A DNA stretch of 50,939 bases. It comes from an uncultured Ruminococcus sp. Lineage in GTDB: Bacteria > Bacillota > Clostridia > Oscillospirales > Ruminococcaceae. Under the pieces are notes generated by a model. The model was not told the DNA's origin. It saw nothing but the letters and a program-made list of their open reading frames with translations, and ran no database searches. The stretch's first letter is position 1. Every line of letters starts with the position of its first letter. A program made the translations under genes and the position numbers. This document shows, one piece after another, positions 15,830 through 24,398 of this stretch. Location: contig CALEPT010000003.1 in assembly GCA_937910385.1 (NCBI GenBank), forward strand, positions 1-50,939, read 5' to 3'.

Positions 15830-15849
15830 GTTAAATTCTCCTGTTGTAT

Positions 15850-15935
15850 TTGTTGGGGTGTAGGGGCGGATGCCGGTATAAGCCCTTGCCGGTGATCCGG
15901 AAGCACGGGCGGTGCGGGCATTGCCCTGCATATCT
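15850..15935. repeat. GC-rich intergenic element between aroE and aroK
   Basis: The gap between aroE and aroK is filled with GC-rich short repeats: GTAGGGGCGGATGCCGGT, a second GCCGGTGATCCGG, and CGGGCGGTGCGGGCATTGCC. It begins with GTAGGGGCG, the same head seen at 41450. It is probably a dispersed, REP-like sequence; its boundaries are approximate. Confidence 0.4.
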
Positions 15936-15943
15936 TATGAAGC

Positions 15944-16774
15944 TTAGCTGCCATTCACGGCGTTTTCAACATCGAGGATTATCTTCGATACATCCTCTGT
16001 TGAGAACTTGCCGCCGTACCATATCTCGTGAGCCTTTACTGCCTGATACACGAGCATTGCCGCTCCGCCGACCGCAGTCTTTCCGAGCGCGCGCGCCTTT
16101 TTCATCAGCAGAGTCTCCGTCGGGTTGTATATTACGTCGAACACCGTGAGGCTATTCTCGATAACGCTGTCACTGACTGCGCAGGCGTCGGTCTTGGGGA
16201 ACATACCTACGGGAGTGGCGTTTATCAGCAGGTCAAAGCTGCCGTCGAGCGTCGCTATATCTGCAATTTTAACGGAAGCTCCGCTGCATTTTGCAAGTAT
16301 CTCAGCCATGAGCAGCTGCGCATTTTTCAGATCCTGCGGGATGACCGCAAGTGTTATCTCTCCGCCGTGCAAAGCTGTTTCAATGGCTATCATTCTGCCG
16401 ACTCCGCCGCAGCCGAGTATCGCAACATTGCCGCTGATCGGCAGGAGCTCCGCCGAGCGCAGGAAACCGTCGCAGTCGGTGTTGTAGCCGACGAGCCTGC
16501 CGCCGTCGTTCTTTATGCAGTTTACGGAATTGTAACGCTGTGCGCTCTCGCCGAGCTCGTCTATGAGCGATATCACCGCCTGCTTGTGGGGAATGGTGAC
16601 GTTTAGTCCGCCGAGTTCTTCAAGGAGCGGACGTTTCTGCGCAAGCTCCTCGGGAGCTATGTCGATGAGACTGTACTCCGCATCGGTCATTCCGCTTAGC
16701 GCGAAAAGCTTCTCGTGAATGAGCGGTGACATGGAGTGCCCGAGAGGGTGACCTATAAGTGCAAATTTACTCAT
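15944..16774 (-). CDS. aroE: shikimate dehydrogenase
   Basis: AroE reduces 3-dehydroshikimate to shikimate with NADPH. The 276-residue protein opens with the substrate motif GHPLGHSMSP. It then has NVTIPHKQAV with the catalytic lysine, NTDCDGF with the catalytic aspartate, and the Rossmann motif ILGCGGVGRM. The start at 16774 has AAGGAG and overlaps the end of fabD by eight bases, so the two are co-translated; an upstream in-frame ATG lacks a ribosome site. AroE and AroK are consecutive pathway steps (shikimate formation and phosphorylation). Confidence 0.96.
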   Translation of the reverse strand: MSKFALIGHPLGHSMSPLIHEKLFALSGMTDAEYSLIDIAPEELAQKRPLLEELGGLNVTIPHKQAVISLIDELGESAQRYNSVNCIKNDGGRLVGYNTDCDGFLRSAELLPISGNVAILGCGGVGRMIAIETALHGGEITLAVIPQDLKNAQLLMAEILAKCSGASVKIADIATLDGSFDLLINATPVGMFPKTDACAVSDSVIENSLTVFDVIYNPTETLLMKKARALGKTAVGGAAMLVYQAVKAHEIWYGGKFSTEDVSKIILDVENAVNGS

Positions 16775-17681
16775 AAATATCGGCTCCTTCCAGAGTTTCG
16801 AGGTTTTCAATGCTGAATGCGGAAACGTCCTTCAGCGTTCTTTTTACGAGACTTGTGAGAGTTCTCCCGGGACCAAACTCCGCAAATCTATCAGCTCCCG
16901 CAGCCTTCATCGCTTCGAGCTCGGAGGTAAAGCGGACAGGCGAGACAATGTGCTTTGCGAGCAGTGACGGCATATCCGAGAAGTCGGTGAGTTCGCCGCC
17001 CGTAACGTTTGAGTAGTACTTTATCTGAGGAGTGTGAAACTCTATATTCTTTGCCGTTTCGTAGAACTTATCAGCGGCAGACTGCATGAGCTTTGAGTGG
17101 AATGCGCCTGCGACATTCAGGGGGATCACCTTTGCCTTCATGTTGGCAAAGACCGCGCTTACCTCTGCGATACCTTCGGGAGTTCCGGCGATAACAGTCT
17201 GCTGCGGGGAGTTGAAGTTGACTGCGGCAGCGTAATCCTTGGCGTTATTGCAGACTTCCTCTACTACGGAAGGGTCTATCTTCATTACCGCAGCCATTGC
17301 GCCCTTGTTTTCACGCGCAGCCTCGTCCATAGCCTCTGAACGAGCTTTTATCAGGCGGAATGCGTCTTCGGTCGAGATCATTCCGGATACTGCCATTGCA
17401 GCGTATTCGCCCAAAGAATGACCGGCAGCTCCATCGGTTTTGTAACCGCGGTTTACTGCGGCGTTGAAACACATCAGTGAAATTGCCATTATAGCGGGCT
17501 GAGCGTTTATAGTTCTTGCGAGTTCCTCGGGAGCACTGTCGAAGCATATGCTTTTCAGATCCCTGCCGATAACGGAAGATCCTGTTTCGAGAATACTCAT
17601 CAGTTCAGGAGAGCTTTCTGCGATATCCCTGCCCATACCGGGATATTGCGAACCCTGTCCTGAAAATAGTGAAATTGTCAT
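16767..17681 (-). CDS. fabD: malonyl-CoA:ACP transacylase
   Basis: FabD moves malonyl groups from CoA to acyl carrier protein, supplying the elongation cycle. The 304-residue protein has the N-terminal FSGQGSQYPGMG motif, the nucleophile elbow GHSLGEYAA (Ser89) and the catalytic His in GAFHSKLM. Its length is typical. The start has AAAGGAAG upstream. Unusually, it is separated from the rest of the fatty-acid genes: it is transcribed away from fabH, and leads the fabD-aroE-aroK-amidohydrolase-LRR operon. Confidence 0.97.
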   Translation of the reverse strand: MTISLFSGQGSQYPGMGRDIAESSPELMSILETGSSVIGRDLKSICFDSAPEELARTINAQPAIMAISLMCFNAAVNRGYKTDGAAGHSLGEYAAMAVSGMISTEDAFRLIKARSEAMDEAARENKGAMAAVMKIDPSVVEEVCNNAKDYAAAVNFNSPQQTVIAGTPEGIAEVSAVFANMKAKVIPLNVAGAFHSKLMQSAADKFYETAKNIEFHTPQIKYYSNVTGGELTDFSDMPSLLAKHIVSPVRFTSELEAMKAAGADRFAEFGPGRTLTSLVKRTLKDVSAFSIENLETLEGADIYE

Positions 17682-18034
17682 AATATGTAACTTCCTTTCT
17701 GTATGTTATACACAAACAATTGGTGAAAACCACTGAAATTTAACCGACTATTTTGTGAGAATAGACGATATTTTGTTTTTCATTCATTAAAGTCCCGAAA
17801 TATCATTGCAAAAAAAACCAAAATGATTTACAATATAATGTATGGAGCTGTTTGGCTGTTAGTCAGTGGTCAGTCATTGCTTAGGAGCAAACAGCTGATT
17901 ATTGATCATTTTTATTATAACATATAATGCTGCAAAAAGCAATGAATCGCAGAGAAAATTTCTGCTTTTATTACTTTAATGCCGCACTTTACCACCTTTA
18001 TTCCGATAATCAATTTTTTTAAGGAGACTTTTTG
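17682..18034. promoter_or_regulatory. divergent control region between fabD and fabH
   Basis: This is about 350 bases without a gene. Plus-strand -10 boxes TATAAT occur at 17834-17839 and 17923-17928, without clear -35 boxes at 17 bases. AGCTGTTTG (17846-17854) pairs with CAAACAGCT (17888-17896) across a 33-base loop that contains the near-repeat GTCAGTGGTCAGTC. On the minus strand a TATAAC box lies in GTGTATAACATAC upstream of fabD. I do not find a FapR-type palindrome. The fabH ribosome site AAGGAG is at 18021-18026. Confidence 0.5.
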
Positions 18035-19021
18035 ATGGGCATAAGTATTCTGGGACTGGGCAGCTACGTTCCCGAACAGAAACTGACAAACAATGATTTT
18101 ACACGATTTGTCGATACAAATGATGAGTGGATACGCACGAGGACTGGTATCATAGAGCGCCGCATGGCAGGCTGGGAGCCTACGTGGTACATGGGAACAC
18201 AGGCGGCTCTCAAGGCTGTAGAGCAGGCGGGGATATCGCCCGAGGATATAGGTCTCGTTATATCATGCACCGCCACCTCGGACTTCCACACGCCGAGCAT
18301 GGCGAGTGTTATTCAGCATAAGACAGGTGCAGTAAATGCTGCCGCATTCGATATAAATGCGGCTTGCTCGGGATTCGTGTACGCGCTCGATATCGCAGAG
18401 CGCTTTCTGAGAACGGACGATTCACTGAAATATGTGCTCGTTGCGGCAAATGAGTCTCTTTCGCGCTTTCTTGATTTTGAGGACAGATCAAGCTGCATAC
18501 TCTTTGGCGACGGAGCTGCCGCCGCTGTGGTAGAGCGCAGCGACAAGCTCTACGCTTCTCATCTTGCCTCCGACGGAAGCGGTGCGGGCTACCTTTGTGC
18601 AAGGGCATTGAAGGCAGCTCCCGAGGTGAAGCAGGATAGCGATTTTGTTGATGAATTCCCCGATATGCCGCTGCACAAACTCTATCAGAACGGCAAGGAG
18701 GTCTATAAGTTCGCGACGCATGCACTGCCGAAGTCGTTCGAGCTCGCAGCTGCAAAATGCGGTATCACAAAGGACGAGATAGATTGGTTCATACCGCATC
18801 AGGCAAATATACGCATAATCGAGACCGCCGCGAAGAAGCTCGGCGCACCTATGGAGAAATTTATCGTGACCCTCGACCACTACGGAAATACATCAAGTGT
18901 TTCGATACCGCTTACGCTGAACGAGGCGGCCGCAGACGGCAGGATAGTCCGCGGACAGAAGCTTGCGCTCATCGGCTTCGGTGCGGGTCTTACATACGGA
19001 GGAATAATATTAGAATTTTAG
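18035..19021 (+). CDS. fabH: 3-oxoacyl-ACP synthase III
   Basis: FabH condenses an acyl-CoA primer with malonyl-ACP to start fatty-acid chains. In Gram-positive bacteria it often takes branched primers derived from branched 2-oxoacids. The 328-residue protein has the Cys-His-Asn triad: Cys111 in NAACSGF, His255 in PHQANIR and Asn285 in GNTSSVS. The ATG at 18035 has AAGGAG eight bases upstream; a TTG one codon earlier is less likely. It is the first gene of the fab/acc operon. Confidence 0.97.
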   Translation: MGISILGLGSYVPEQKLTNNDFTRFVDTNDEWIRTRTGIIERRMAGWEPTWYMGTQAALKAVEQAGISPEDIGLVISCTATSDFHTPSMASVIQHKTGAVNAAAFDINAACSGFVYALDIAERFLRTDDSLKYVLVAANESLSRFLDFEDRSSCILFGDGAAAAVVERSDKLYASHLASDGSGAGYLCARALKAAPEVKQDSDFVDEFPDMPLHKLYQNGKEVYKFATHALPKSFELAAAKCGITKDEIDWFIPHQANIRIIETAAKKLGAPMEKFIVTLDHYGNTSSVSIPLTLNEAAADGRIVRGQKLALIGFGAGLTYGGIILEF

Positions 19022-19035
19022 CTATTAGCAAAGTA

Positions 19036-19050
19036 GTCCGCCGTGCGGAC
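19036..19050 (+). repeat. short GC hairpin between fabH and fabK
   Basis: GTCCGC (19036-19041) pairs with GCGGAC (19045-19050) around CGT. There is no T-run, so it is more likely a repeat or processing hairpin than a terminator. It resembles the TGTCCG/CGGACA hairpin at 45042-45059. Confidence 0.5.
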
Positions 19051-19084
19051 GTGCCATAAGAATTTTAATTGAGGAGAATTAGCT

Positions 19085-20011
19085 ATGGAAACAAGAATAA
19101 CTGAGCTTTTGGGCTGTGAATATCCGCTGATACAGGGCGGAATGGCATGGGTAGCAGAGCATACTCTCGCTTCCGCAGTTTCAAATGCCGGCGGAGTCGG
19201 ACTCATCGCAGGCGGAAATGCTCCTATCGACTACCTCCGCGAGCAGATACGTCTGTGCAAGGAAAAGACCGATAAGCCTTTCGGCGTGAATATCATGCTG
19301 ATGAGCCCGAATGCCGATGACCTCGCACAGCTCGTCATCGACGAGGGTGTTAAGGTCGTTACCACGGGTGCGGGAAACCCTGCGAAGTTCATTCCCGCCT
19401 GGAAGGAAGCCGGTATAAAGGTGATTCCTGTTATACCGTCGGTTGCACTTGCAAAGAGAATGGAAAAGGCTGGCGCGGACGCAGTAGTCGCGGAGGGTAC
19501 CGAGTCAGGAGGACATATCGGTGAGAACACCACGATGTGTCTTGTTCCCCAGGTCGTTGACGCTCTGGAGATACCCGTTATAGCTGCCGGAGGTGTTGCT
19601 GACGGCAGAGGAATTGCGGCGGCGTTCATGCTCGGTGCTGAGGGAGTTCAGATAGGTACGCGATTCCTTGCTTCCGAGGAAGCTCAGATACACCCGACAT
19701 TCAAGGAGCTCGTTCTCAAGGCTAAGGATACCGACAGCATAGTTACGGGGCGTTATACAGGTCACCCGTGCAGGGGTGTAAAGACCAAGTTCGCAAAGCA
19801 GCTTGCAAACGGCGAAAAGGACGGCACGCTCTCTCCCGAGGAATTCGAGAACCTCACAGTCGGAGCTCTCAGACGCGCGGTCGTTGATGGAAACGTCGAG
19901 AGCGGCTCGTTCCTGTGCGGAGCTATCGCAGGCATGGTCAACGAGATCAAGCCCTGTGCGGATATCGTAAAGGAGATTATGGACGGCGCTTCGATGCTGC
20001 TGAACAAGTAA
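19085..20011 (+). CDS. fabK: enoyl-ACP reductase II (FMN-dependent)
   Basis: FabK performs the last reduction of the elongation cycle (trans-2-enoyl-ACP to acyl-ACP) with FMN and NAD(P)H. It replaces FabI in many Firmicutes and is not the usual triclosan target. The 308-residue protein has the nitronate-monooxygenase-like barrel: N-terminal YPLIQGGMAWVAEH, FMN-binding EGTESGGHIG, IPVIAAGGVADGRG and VQIGTRFLASEE. GGAG precedes the start. It sits second in the operon, as expected for fabK next to fabG and fabF. Confidence 0.96.
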   Translation: METRITELLGCEYPLIQGGMAWVAEHTLASAVSNAGGVGLIAGGNAPIDYLREQIRLCKEKTDKPFGVNIMLMSPNADDLAQLVIDEGVKVVTTGAGNPAKFIPAWKEAGIKVIPVIPSVALAKRMEKAGADAVVAEGTESGGHIGENTTMCLVPQVVDALEIPVIAAGGVADGRGIAAAFMLGAEGVQIGTRFLASEEAQIHPTFKELVLKAKDTDSIVTGRYTGHPCRGVKTKFAKQLANGEKDGTLSPEEFENLTVGALRRAVVDGNVESGSFLCGAIAGMVNEIKPCADIVKEIMDGASMLLNK

Positions 20012-20128
20012 AATAACAGGCTATTATGTCATTACGAACGAATAAATATTTACTCTCTTCAGCGGAGAGAGACTGCCAATTATGTACAGAGTGAACGAGC
20101 TTTGCGAGTGGCAGCGGAGAATGGGATC

Positions 20129-20199
20129 CCAAAGGGAGGTACCTCCCTTTGGCGGAGTCCAGAGGCAGAGCCTCTGGCGAGGTTCGGGGCAAAGCTCCG
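20129..20199. repeat. cluster of three palindromes upstream of fabG
   Basis: Three hairpins lie back to back. CCAAAGGGAGGT (20129-20140) is followed directly by its exact complement (20141-20152). CCAGAGGC/GCCTCTGG is at 20159-20177 with loop AGA. CGGGGC/GCTCCG is at 20185-20199 with loop AAA and one G-T pair. They fill the fabK-fabG gap and stay open in frame with fabG, but no ribosome site supports translation. They look like a dispersed intergenic repeat. Confidence 0.7.
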
Positions 20200-20224
20200 A
20201 AAAAACAAAACGGAGGTAACAAAT

Positions 20225-20965
20225 ATGGCAACGGCAATAATAACAGGTGCGTCGCAGGGAATCGGTGCGTGTATCGCAAAAAGACTCGCCCGGGACGGCT
20301 TCGATGTGGTCATCAACCACTATCCGAGCGACGGCGACAAGGAAAAGGCTCTTTCCGTGGCGGAGGAATGCCGGGCATTCGGCGTAAGGGCTGAGTGCTA
20401 TGCGGCGGACGTATCGAAGTTCGACCAGTGCGAGGCTATGGTAAAGCAGGTAAAGGCGGACTTCGGCACTATCGACGCTCTTGTAAACAACGCAGGTATC
20501 ACGAAGGATAAGCTCCTCGCGAGAATGGGTGAGGACGAATACGACGCGGTCATCGCGGTCAACCAGAAGAGCGTTTACAACATGACAAAGCACGTCTGCG
20601 CCGTTATGATGAAGCAGAGGCACGGACGTATCGTCAATGTCTCTTCAGTTGCGGGACTTTACGGCAATGCCGGACAGATGAATTATTCAGCTTCCAAAGC
20701 GGCAATAATAGGAATGACAAAAACCACCGCAAAGGAGTTCGGTTCGCGCAATATCACTTGCAACGCTGTTGCTCCGGGGCTTATACGCACACCCATGACG
20801 GACGTTCTTTCAGATGAGCTGAAAGCCAAAATGATAGAGGCTGTTGCGCTGCGCCGTTACGGTGAGCCCGAGGAGATAGCCTCGGTCGTTTCGTTCCTTG
20901 TCTCCGATAATGCTTCTTACGTTACGGGACAGGTCATCGAGATATCGGGCGGACTGTCAATGTAA
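20225..20965 (+). CDS. fabG: 3-oxoacyl-ACP reductase
   Basis: FabG reduces 3-oxoacyl-ACP with NADPH. It is a 246-residue short-chain dehydrogenase with cofactor motif TGASQGIG (residues 7-14), NNAG (88-91), catalytic Ser140/Ser141, and YSASK (Tyr154, Lys158). The start follows CGGAGGTAAC. The frame stays open for 41 codons upstream across the palindrome cluster, but that part is repeat sequence, so the shorter form is preferred. Confidence 0.97.
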   Translation: MATAIITGASQGIGACIAKRLARDGFDVVINHYPSDGDKEKALSVAEECRAFGVRAECYAADVSKFDQCEAMVKQVKADFGTIDALVNNAGITKDKLLARMGEDEYDAVIAVNQKSVYNMTKHVCAVMMKQRHGRIVNVSSVAGLYGNAGQMNYSASKAAIIGMTKTTAKEFGSRNITCNAVAPGLIRTPMTDVLSDELKAKMIEAVALRRYGEPEEIASVVSFLVSDNASYVTGQVIEISGGLSM

Positions 20966-21105
20966 AAGTGATTTGTACTTTTACAAATGAATACGTCATA
21001 ATTAAGAACTATTCAACTGGCGCTCTTTTAGATTTTTGAGCGAAGCGAATACCAAAATTATGCATTATGAATTATAAATTTTGAATAAAACTGAAAGGGT
21101 AAATT
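20966..21105. other. AT-rich spacer between fabG and fabF
   Basis: The spacer holds short imperfect repeats of the ATAATTATGCATTATGAATT type and a weak hairpin (GCGCTC with GAGCG at about 21021-21046). AAAGGG before 21106 is the fabF ribosome site. I see no gene or promoter. Confidence 0.4.
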
Positions 21106-22362
21106 ATGAGCAGAAGAGTTGTTATTACCGGTATGGGAGCCGTTACTCCCCTCGGTACAGGCGTTGATAAATTCTGGGAGGGCATTAAGGAAAACAGAAT
21201 AGGCTACTCCTTTATAGATAAATTCGATACGGAACGTACGGGTGTGAAAATTGCGGGAATAGTCCGCGACTTTGACGAGTCTGCTTACTACGACGTTGAC
21301 GGCTGCTTCGATAAGAAAGAGGCAAAGCGTATGGATACGTTCACGAAGTACGCTGTTGCTGCCGCGCATGAGGCTCTTACCGATGCGGGTACGGACTTCT
21401 CCGACCTCGATCAGTACAGAAAGGGCGTTATCGTCGGCTCGGGTATCGGCGGTATCGACCTAACTCTTGCGGAGCATAGCAAGTATCTTGAAAAAGGACC
21501 GGGGCGCATTTCTGCGTTCTATATCCCAATGATGATAAGCAATATGGCTGCGGGAACTATCTCGATGAAAACAGGCTTCCGCGGCGCTAACTTCGACGTT
21601 ACGACAGCCTGTGCCTCGGGAACTCATTCTATCGGCGAGGCGTTCCGCAAGATAAAGGACGGCTACCTCGACGCCGCGCTTGCGGGAGGTACCGAGAGCA
21701 CGAGCGTTGAGTTCACATACGGCGGCTTTGCAAATATGAAGGCACTTACAAAGTGCAGCGAGCTCGAAAAAGCTTCTATCCCGTTCGACAAGGAGCGCAG
21801 CGGTTTCGTTCTCGGAGAGGGCAGCGCAGTCCTCGTCCTTGAAGAATATGAGCACGCAAAGGCTCGCGGAGCTAAGATATACGCTGAGATAGCAGGCTAC
21901 GGTGCGACCTGCGACGGCTACCATATGACCTCTCCCATGCCGAGCGGCGAGGCTGCGGGCAAGGGAATGTCACTCGCTATTGAGGAGGCGGGTCTCAAGC
22001 CCGAGGACATCGACTACATCAACGCGCATGGCACGTCTACGGGTCTCAATGACAAGTACGAGACTGCCGCGATAAAGCTCGCTCTTGGTGAGCACGCCTA
22101 CAAAGTTAAGATAAATTCCACCAAGTCCATGATAGGACATCTGCTCGGAGCGGCGGGCGCTGTTGAAGCGGTCGTTTGTGCGAAGTCGATACAGGAGGGC
22201 TTTATCCACGCAACTGTCGGCTACAAGACCCCCGACGAGGAGTGCGACCTCGATTACTGCGGCAGCGGAAACGTTGAGCAGGAGATCCGTGCAGCACTGT
22301 CAAATTCACTCGGCTTCGGCGGGCATAACGCGACCCTCTGCTTCAAAAGGGTCGATAAATAA
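21106..22362 (+). CDS. fabF: 3-oxoacyl-ACP synthase II
   Basis: FabF condenses acyl-ACP with malonyl-ACP in each elongation round. The 418-residue thiolase-fold protein has the Cys-His-His triad: Cys169 in TTACASGTHS, His in NAHGTSTGLND and His in SMIGHLLGAAG. The length is standard. It is the only elongating condensing enzyme in the window, since no fabB is present. Upstream of accB by 12 bases, with AAGGAGG in the gap. Confidence 0.97.
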   Translation: MSRRVVITGMGAVTPLGTGVDKFWEGIKENRIGYSFIDKFDTERTGVKIAGIVRDFDESAYYDVDGCFDKKEAKRMDTFTKYAVAAAHEALTDAGTDFSDLDQYRKGVIVGSGIGGIDLTLAEHSKYLEKGPGRISAFYIPMMISNMAAGTISMKTGFRGANFDVTTACASGTHSIGEAFRKIKDGYLDAALAGGTESTSVEFTYGGFANMKALTKCSELEKASIPFDKERSGFVLGEGSAVLVLEEYEHAKARGAKIYAEIAGYGATCDGYHMTSPMPSGEAAGKGMSLAIEEAGLKPEDIDYINAHGTSTGLNDKYETAAIKLALGEHAYKVKINSTKSMIGHLLGAAGAVEAVVCAKSIQEGFIHATVGYKTPDEECDLDYCGSGNVEQEIRAALSNSLGFGGHNATLCFKRVDK

Positions 22363-22374
22363 GGAGGACATGGT

Positions 22375-22857
22375 ATGAGTGAGATATTCGGAATGGTCGA
22401 TATCGCGACCATTGAAAGGCTTGCAGATATTATAAATTCCAAGGAGCTTTCCGAGGTCACTATCGTTGACGGCGGAAAGACTATCACGATAAAGGGAAAG
22501 AAGTGCCCTCCGCCGCCTCCGATGCAGCCCATGATGCCGCCTCCGTTTGCGGGCGCAGCTCCGACAGCTCCGCCGACAGCGGGAGAGAGCGTTTCTGTCG
22601 AGGAGAAAGCTCCCGAGCTTAGCGGAAATATCGTGAAATCGCCTATCGTGGGCACTTTCTATGCAGCTCCCTCGCCCGACAAGCCGCCGTTTGTAAGAGT
22701 CGGCGATGAGGTGAAGAAGGGTGACGTCATAATGATAATCGAGTCAATGAAGCTCATGAACGAGATACAGTCGGAGTTTGACGGAGTTGTCGAGAAGATA
22801 CTCGTTTCGGACGGTCAGGCTATAGAATACGATCAGCCTATTATGATAATAAAGTAA
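22375..22857 (+). CDS. accB: biotin carboxyl carrier protein of acetyl-CoA carboxylase
   Basis: AccB carries biotin between the carboxylase and transferase halves of acetyl-CoA carboxylase. The 160-residue protein has an N-terminal helical part, a Pro/Ala/Met-rich swinging linker (residues 45-70), and a C-terminal biotinyl domain. The biotin attachment motif is ESMKLMNE, with Lys126. The thumb region typical of acetyl-CoA carboxylase carriers (FYAAPSPDKPPF) is present. AAGGAGGA precedes the start. Confidence 0.97.
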   Translation: MSEIFGMVDIATIERLADIINSKELSEVTIVDGGKTITIKGKKCPPPPPMQPMMPPPFAGAAPTAPPTAGESVSVEEKAPELSGNIVKSPIVGTFYAAPSPDKPPFVRVGDEVKKGDVIMIIESMKLMNEIQSEFDGVVEKILVSDGQAIEYDQPIMIIK

Positions 22858-22880
22858 GAAGTTATCAAAGAGGGATATCT

Positions 22881-23537
22881 ATGAAACTCTCCGACCTCAG
22901 ATACATCACTCAGGAAAATATCAATGAGGCATATATAAATGTCACCTCCGCCGATATGTACAAGGAGGCGCAGGTTTTTAATACGCATATGTTCGATATG
23001 CACCGCCTGTATTGGCGTTTCAGGATACAATCATGGGCGGTCGTACTCATATCGCTGATACTCGTACCTCTGCTCACAGTGTTGTATGGCAGGGATTCGG
23101 ACCTTACGCAAGTAACGGTACTGACGGCGTTTTTCTGGCTGAATTTCGCCATTGCCGCGCTTTACATTTTTTGCTTCTGCTTTTTTGTGCTGTATAAAAA
23201 GCTGTACGACTGGCGTATATGTATGCTGTATTCGGCGGTGACTTTTCTCAACCGGGAAAGTATTTACGGCATTTTAGCATCTTTGATACTTCTGGTGACA
23301 ATCTGCGCGCTGCTGTTTATCATGAATAAGATAGACGTTAGGCTAAAAGATGAGGTTGGCTATCCGTATTTTGTGCAGCTGAGGATCACCACAAAGACCG
23401 AGAAATTTGACGAGCCGGGTACCGAGCTGCTCAGTTTCGATCAGTTCAAAGCAAATGAGCTGAATGCGGACGGCAAGCTTGAGATACCATCTCTGGACCC
23501 TTTAAGCAATATATTGGAGAAAAATAATGAGCTATAA
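22881..23537 (+). CDS. multi-pass membrane protein of unknown function, paralogue 1
   Basis: I do not recognise this 218-residue protein. It has a soluble N terminus (LRYITQENI...) and about four transmembrane helices (roughly 51-69, 80-105, 112-123 and 128-147). A cytoplasm-sized C-terminal tail contains GYPYF and LLSFDQF. The next gene codes for a protein of the same plan, with matching N-terminal YITPEVI and C-terminal GYPDF and TSYDDF, so the two are probably diverged paralogues that form a complex. It starts 23 bases after accB with AGAGGG, and its end overlaps the next start by 11 bases. It lies inside the fatty-acid operon, which suggests a link to membrane lipids; that is inference. 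Confidence 0.78.
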   Translation: MKLSDLRYITQENINEAYINVTSADMYKEAQVFNTHMFDMHRLYWRFRIQSWAVVLISLILVPLLTVLYGRDSDLTQVTVLTAFFWLNFAIAALYIFCFCFFVLYKKLYDWRICMLYSAVTFLNRESIYGILASLILLVTICALLFIMNKIDVRLKDEVGYPYFVQLRITTKTEKFDEPGTELLSFDQFKANELNADGKLEIPSLDPLSNILEKNNEL

Positions 23538-24318
23538 ATACATCACACCTGAGGTCATATCTTCGGGAGAATATATCGCCCCGAATGCCGAGGCTGCCGA
23601 GGAGGCAAGGCAGTACAATCTCGAAATGACAGGCTGTCTTATGAAAAAGGACAAATGGCTGAAATTCGTTGATTTTTACAAGACCGTGAATATCATAGCG
23701 TTTCTCATGGCGTTATGTCTTTTTCTGAAGCCCGTGATATTCGGTGCTACCGGCAGAGTCAATGCCGCAGCCGCAATAATCGCGGGGCTGGGATACTTTT
23801 ACCTGCTGTTGAGGTACGTATTCAAGACCGCATTTTCGTTCGAGTGGTCGCAGCACAGACATAACAGAACTCTGCTCGGAAATGAAGCTCCCACTCAAAC
23901 GGTAGATCTTAGCATCGTATTTGCGGCAATATGCGGATTTGTTGCGGTATTGCTCGGACTCATATATCTGAGTCAGTCATACACGGTAAATCGAGAGCTG
24001 TCATTTGTGGTGCTTGTGCTTCATCTGCTGGCGCTGATACTATATGTGTTCGCCCCCGAAAGATACATTTTGCCGGTATCAATAGCAGCAGGACTTCTGC
24101 CGGTAATGGTAAGTCCGGCGACCGCACCGTTTTCAATAATGCTCGTTATTTCAGCAGTCATGATAGAGAAGAAGCAGCGTGTGCTGAGAGCCTCGGAGGG
24201 CTATCCGGATTTCATTCCGATAATCGTTAAATATTCCCATGACGGCAGACAAAAGGTGACCTCATATGATGACTTCAACCGATTTGACGGCATAGACGAC
24301 GAAATGGAGAGCCTTTAG
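23527..24318 (+). CDS. multi-pass membrane protein of unknown function, paralogue 2
   Basis: This 263-residue protein has an Ala/Glu-rich soluble N terminus (residues 1-50), then about five to six hydrophobic helices (52-72, 78-97, 127-149, 158-175 and 180-213). The cytoplasmic tail is charged, with GYPDF and TSYDDF near the end. The family is unknown to me. It overlaps the preceding gene by 11 bases and shares its end motifs, so translation is coupled. It is followed, 80 bases on, by fabZ. Confidence 0.78.
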   Translation: MSYKYITPEVISSGEYIAPNAEAAEEARQYNLEMTGCLMKKDKWLKFVDFYKTVNIIAFLMALCLFLKPVIFGATGRVNAAAAIIAGLGYFYLLLRYVFKTAFSFEWSQHRHNRTLLGNEAPTQTVDLSIVFAAICGFVAVLLGLIYLSQSYTVNRELSFVVLVLHLLALILYVFAPERYILPVSIAAGLLPVMVSPATAPFSIMLVISAVMIEKKQRVLRASEGYPDFIPIIVKYSHDGRQKVTSYDDFNRFDGIDDEMESL

Positions 24319-24398
24319 ATCAATTCGGAGTGCGAAATCAGAAATTGAGGATTTAGCATATCAAAATATAACTTAAATATAATTGGGAGGTCAACAAA

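Noticed and set aside
17840..17900. A FapR operator before fabH.
   Set aside because: The GTCAGTGGTCAGTC sequence is a direct near-repeat and does not match the known FapR palindrome.
20102..20224. An N-terminal extension of FabG through the palindrome cluster.
   Set aside because: The residues come from repeat sequence, FabG starts conservatively at MATAIITGAS, and GGAGG lies just before 20225.
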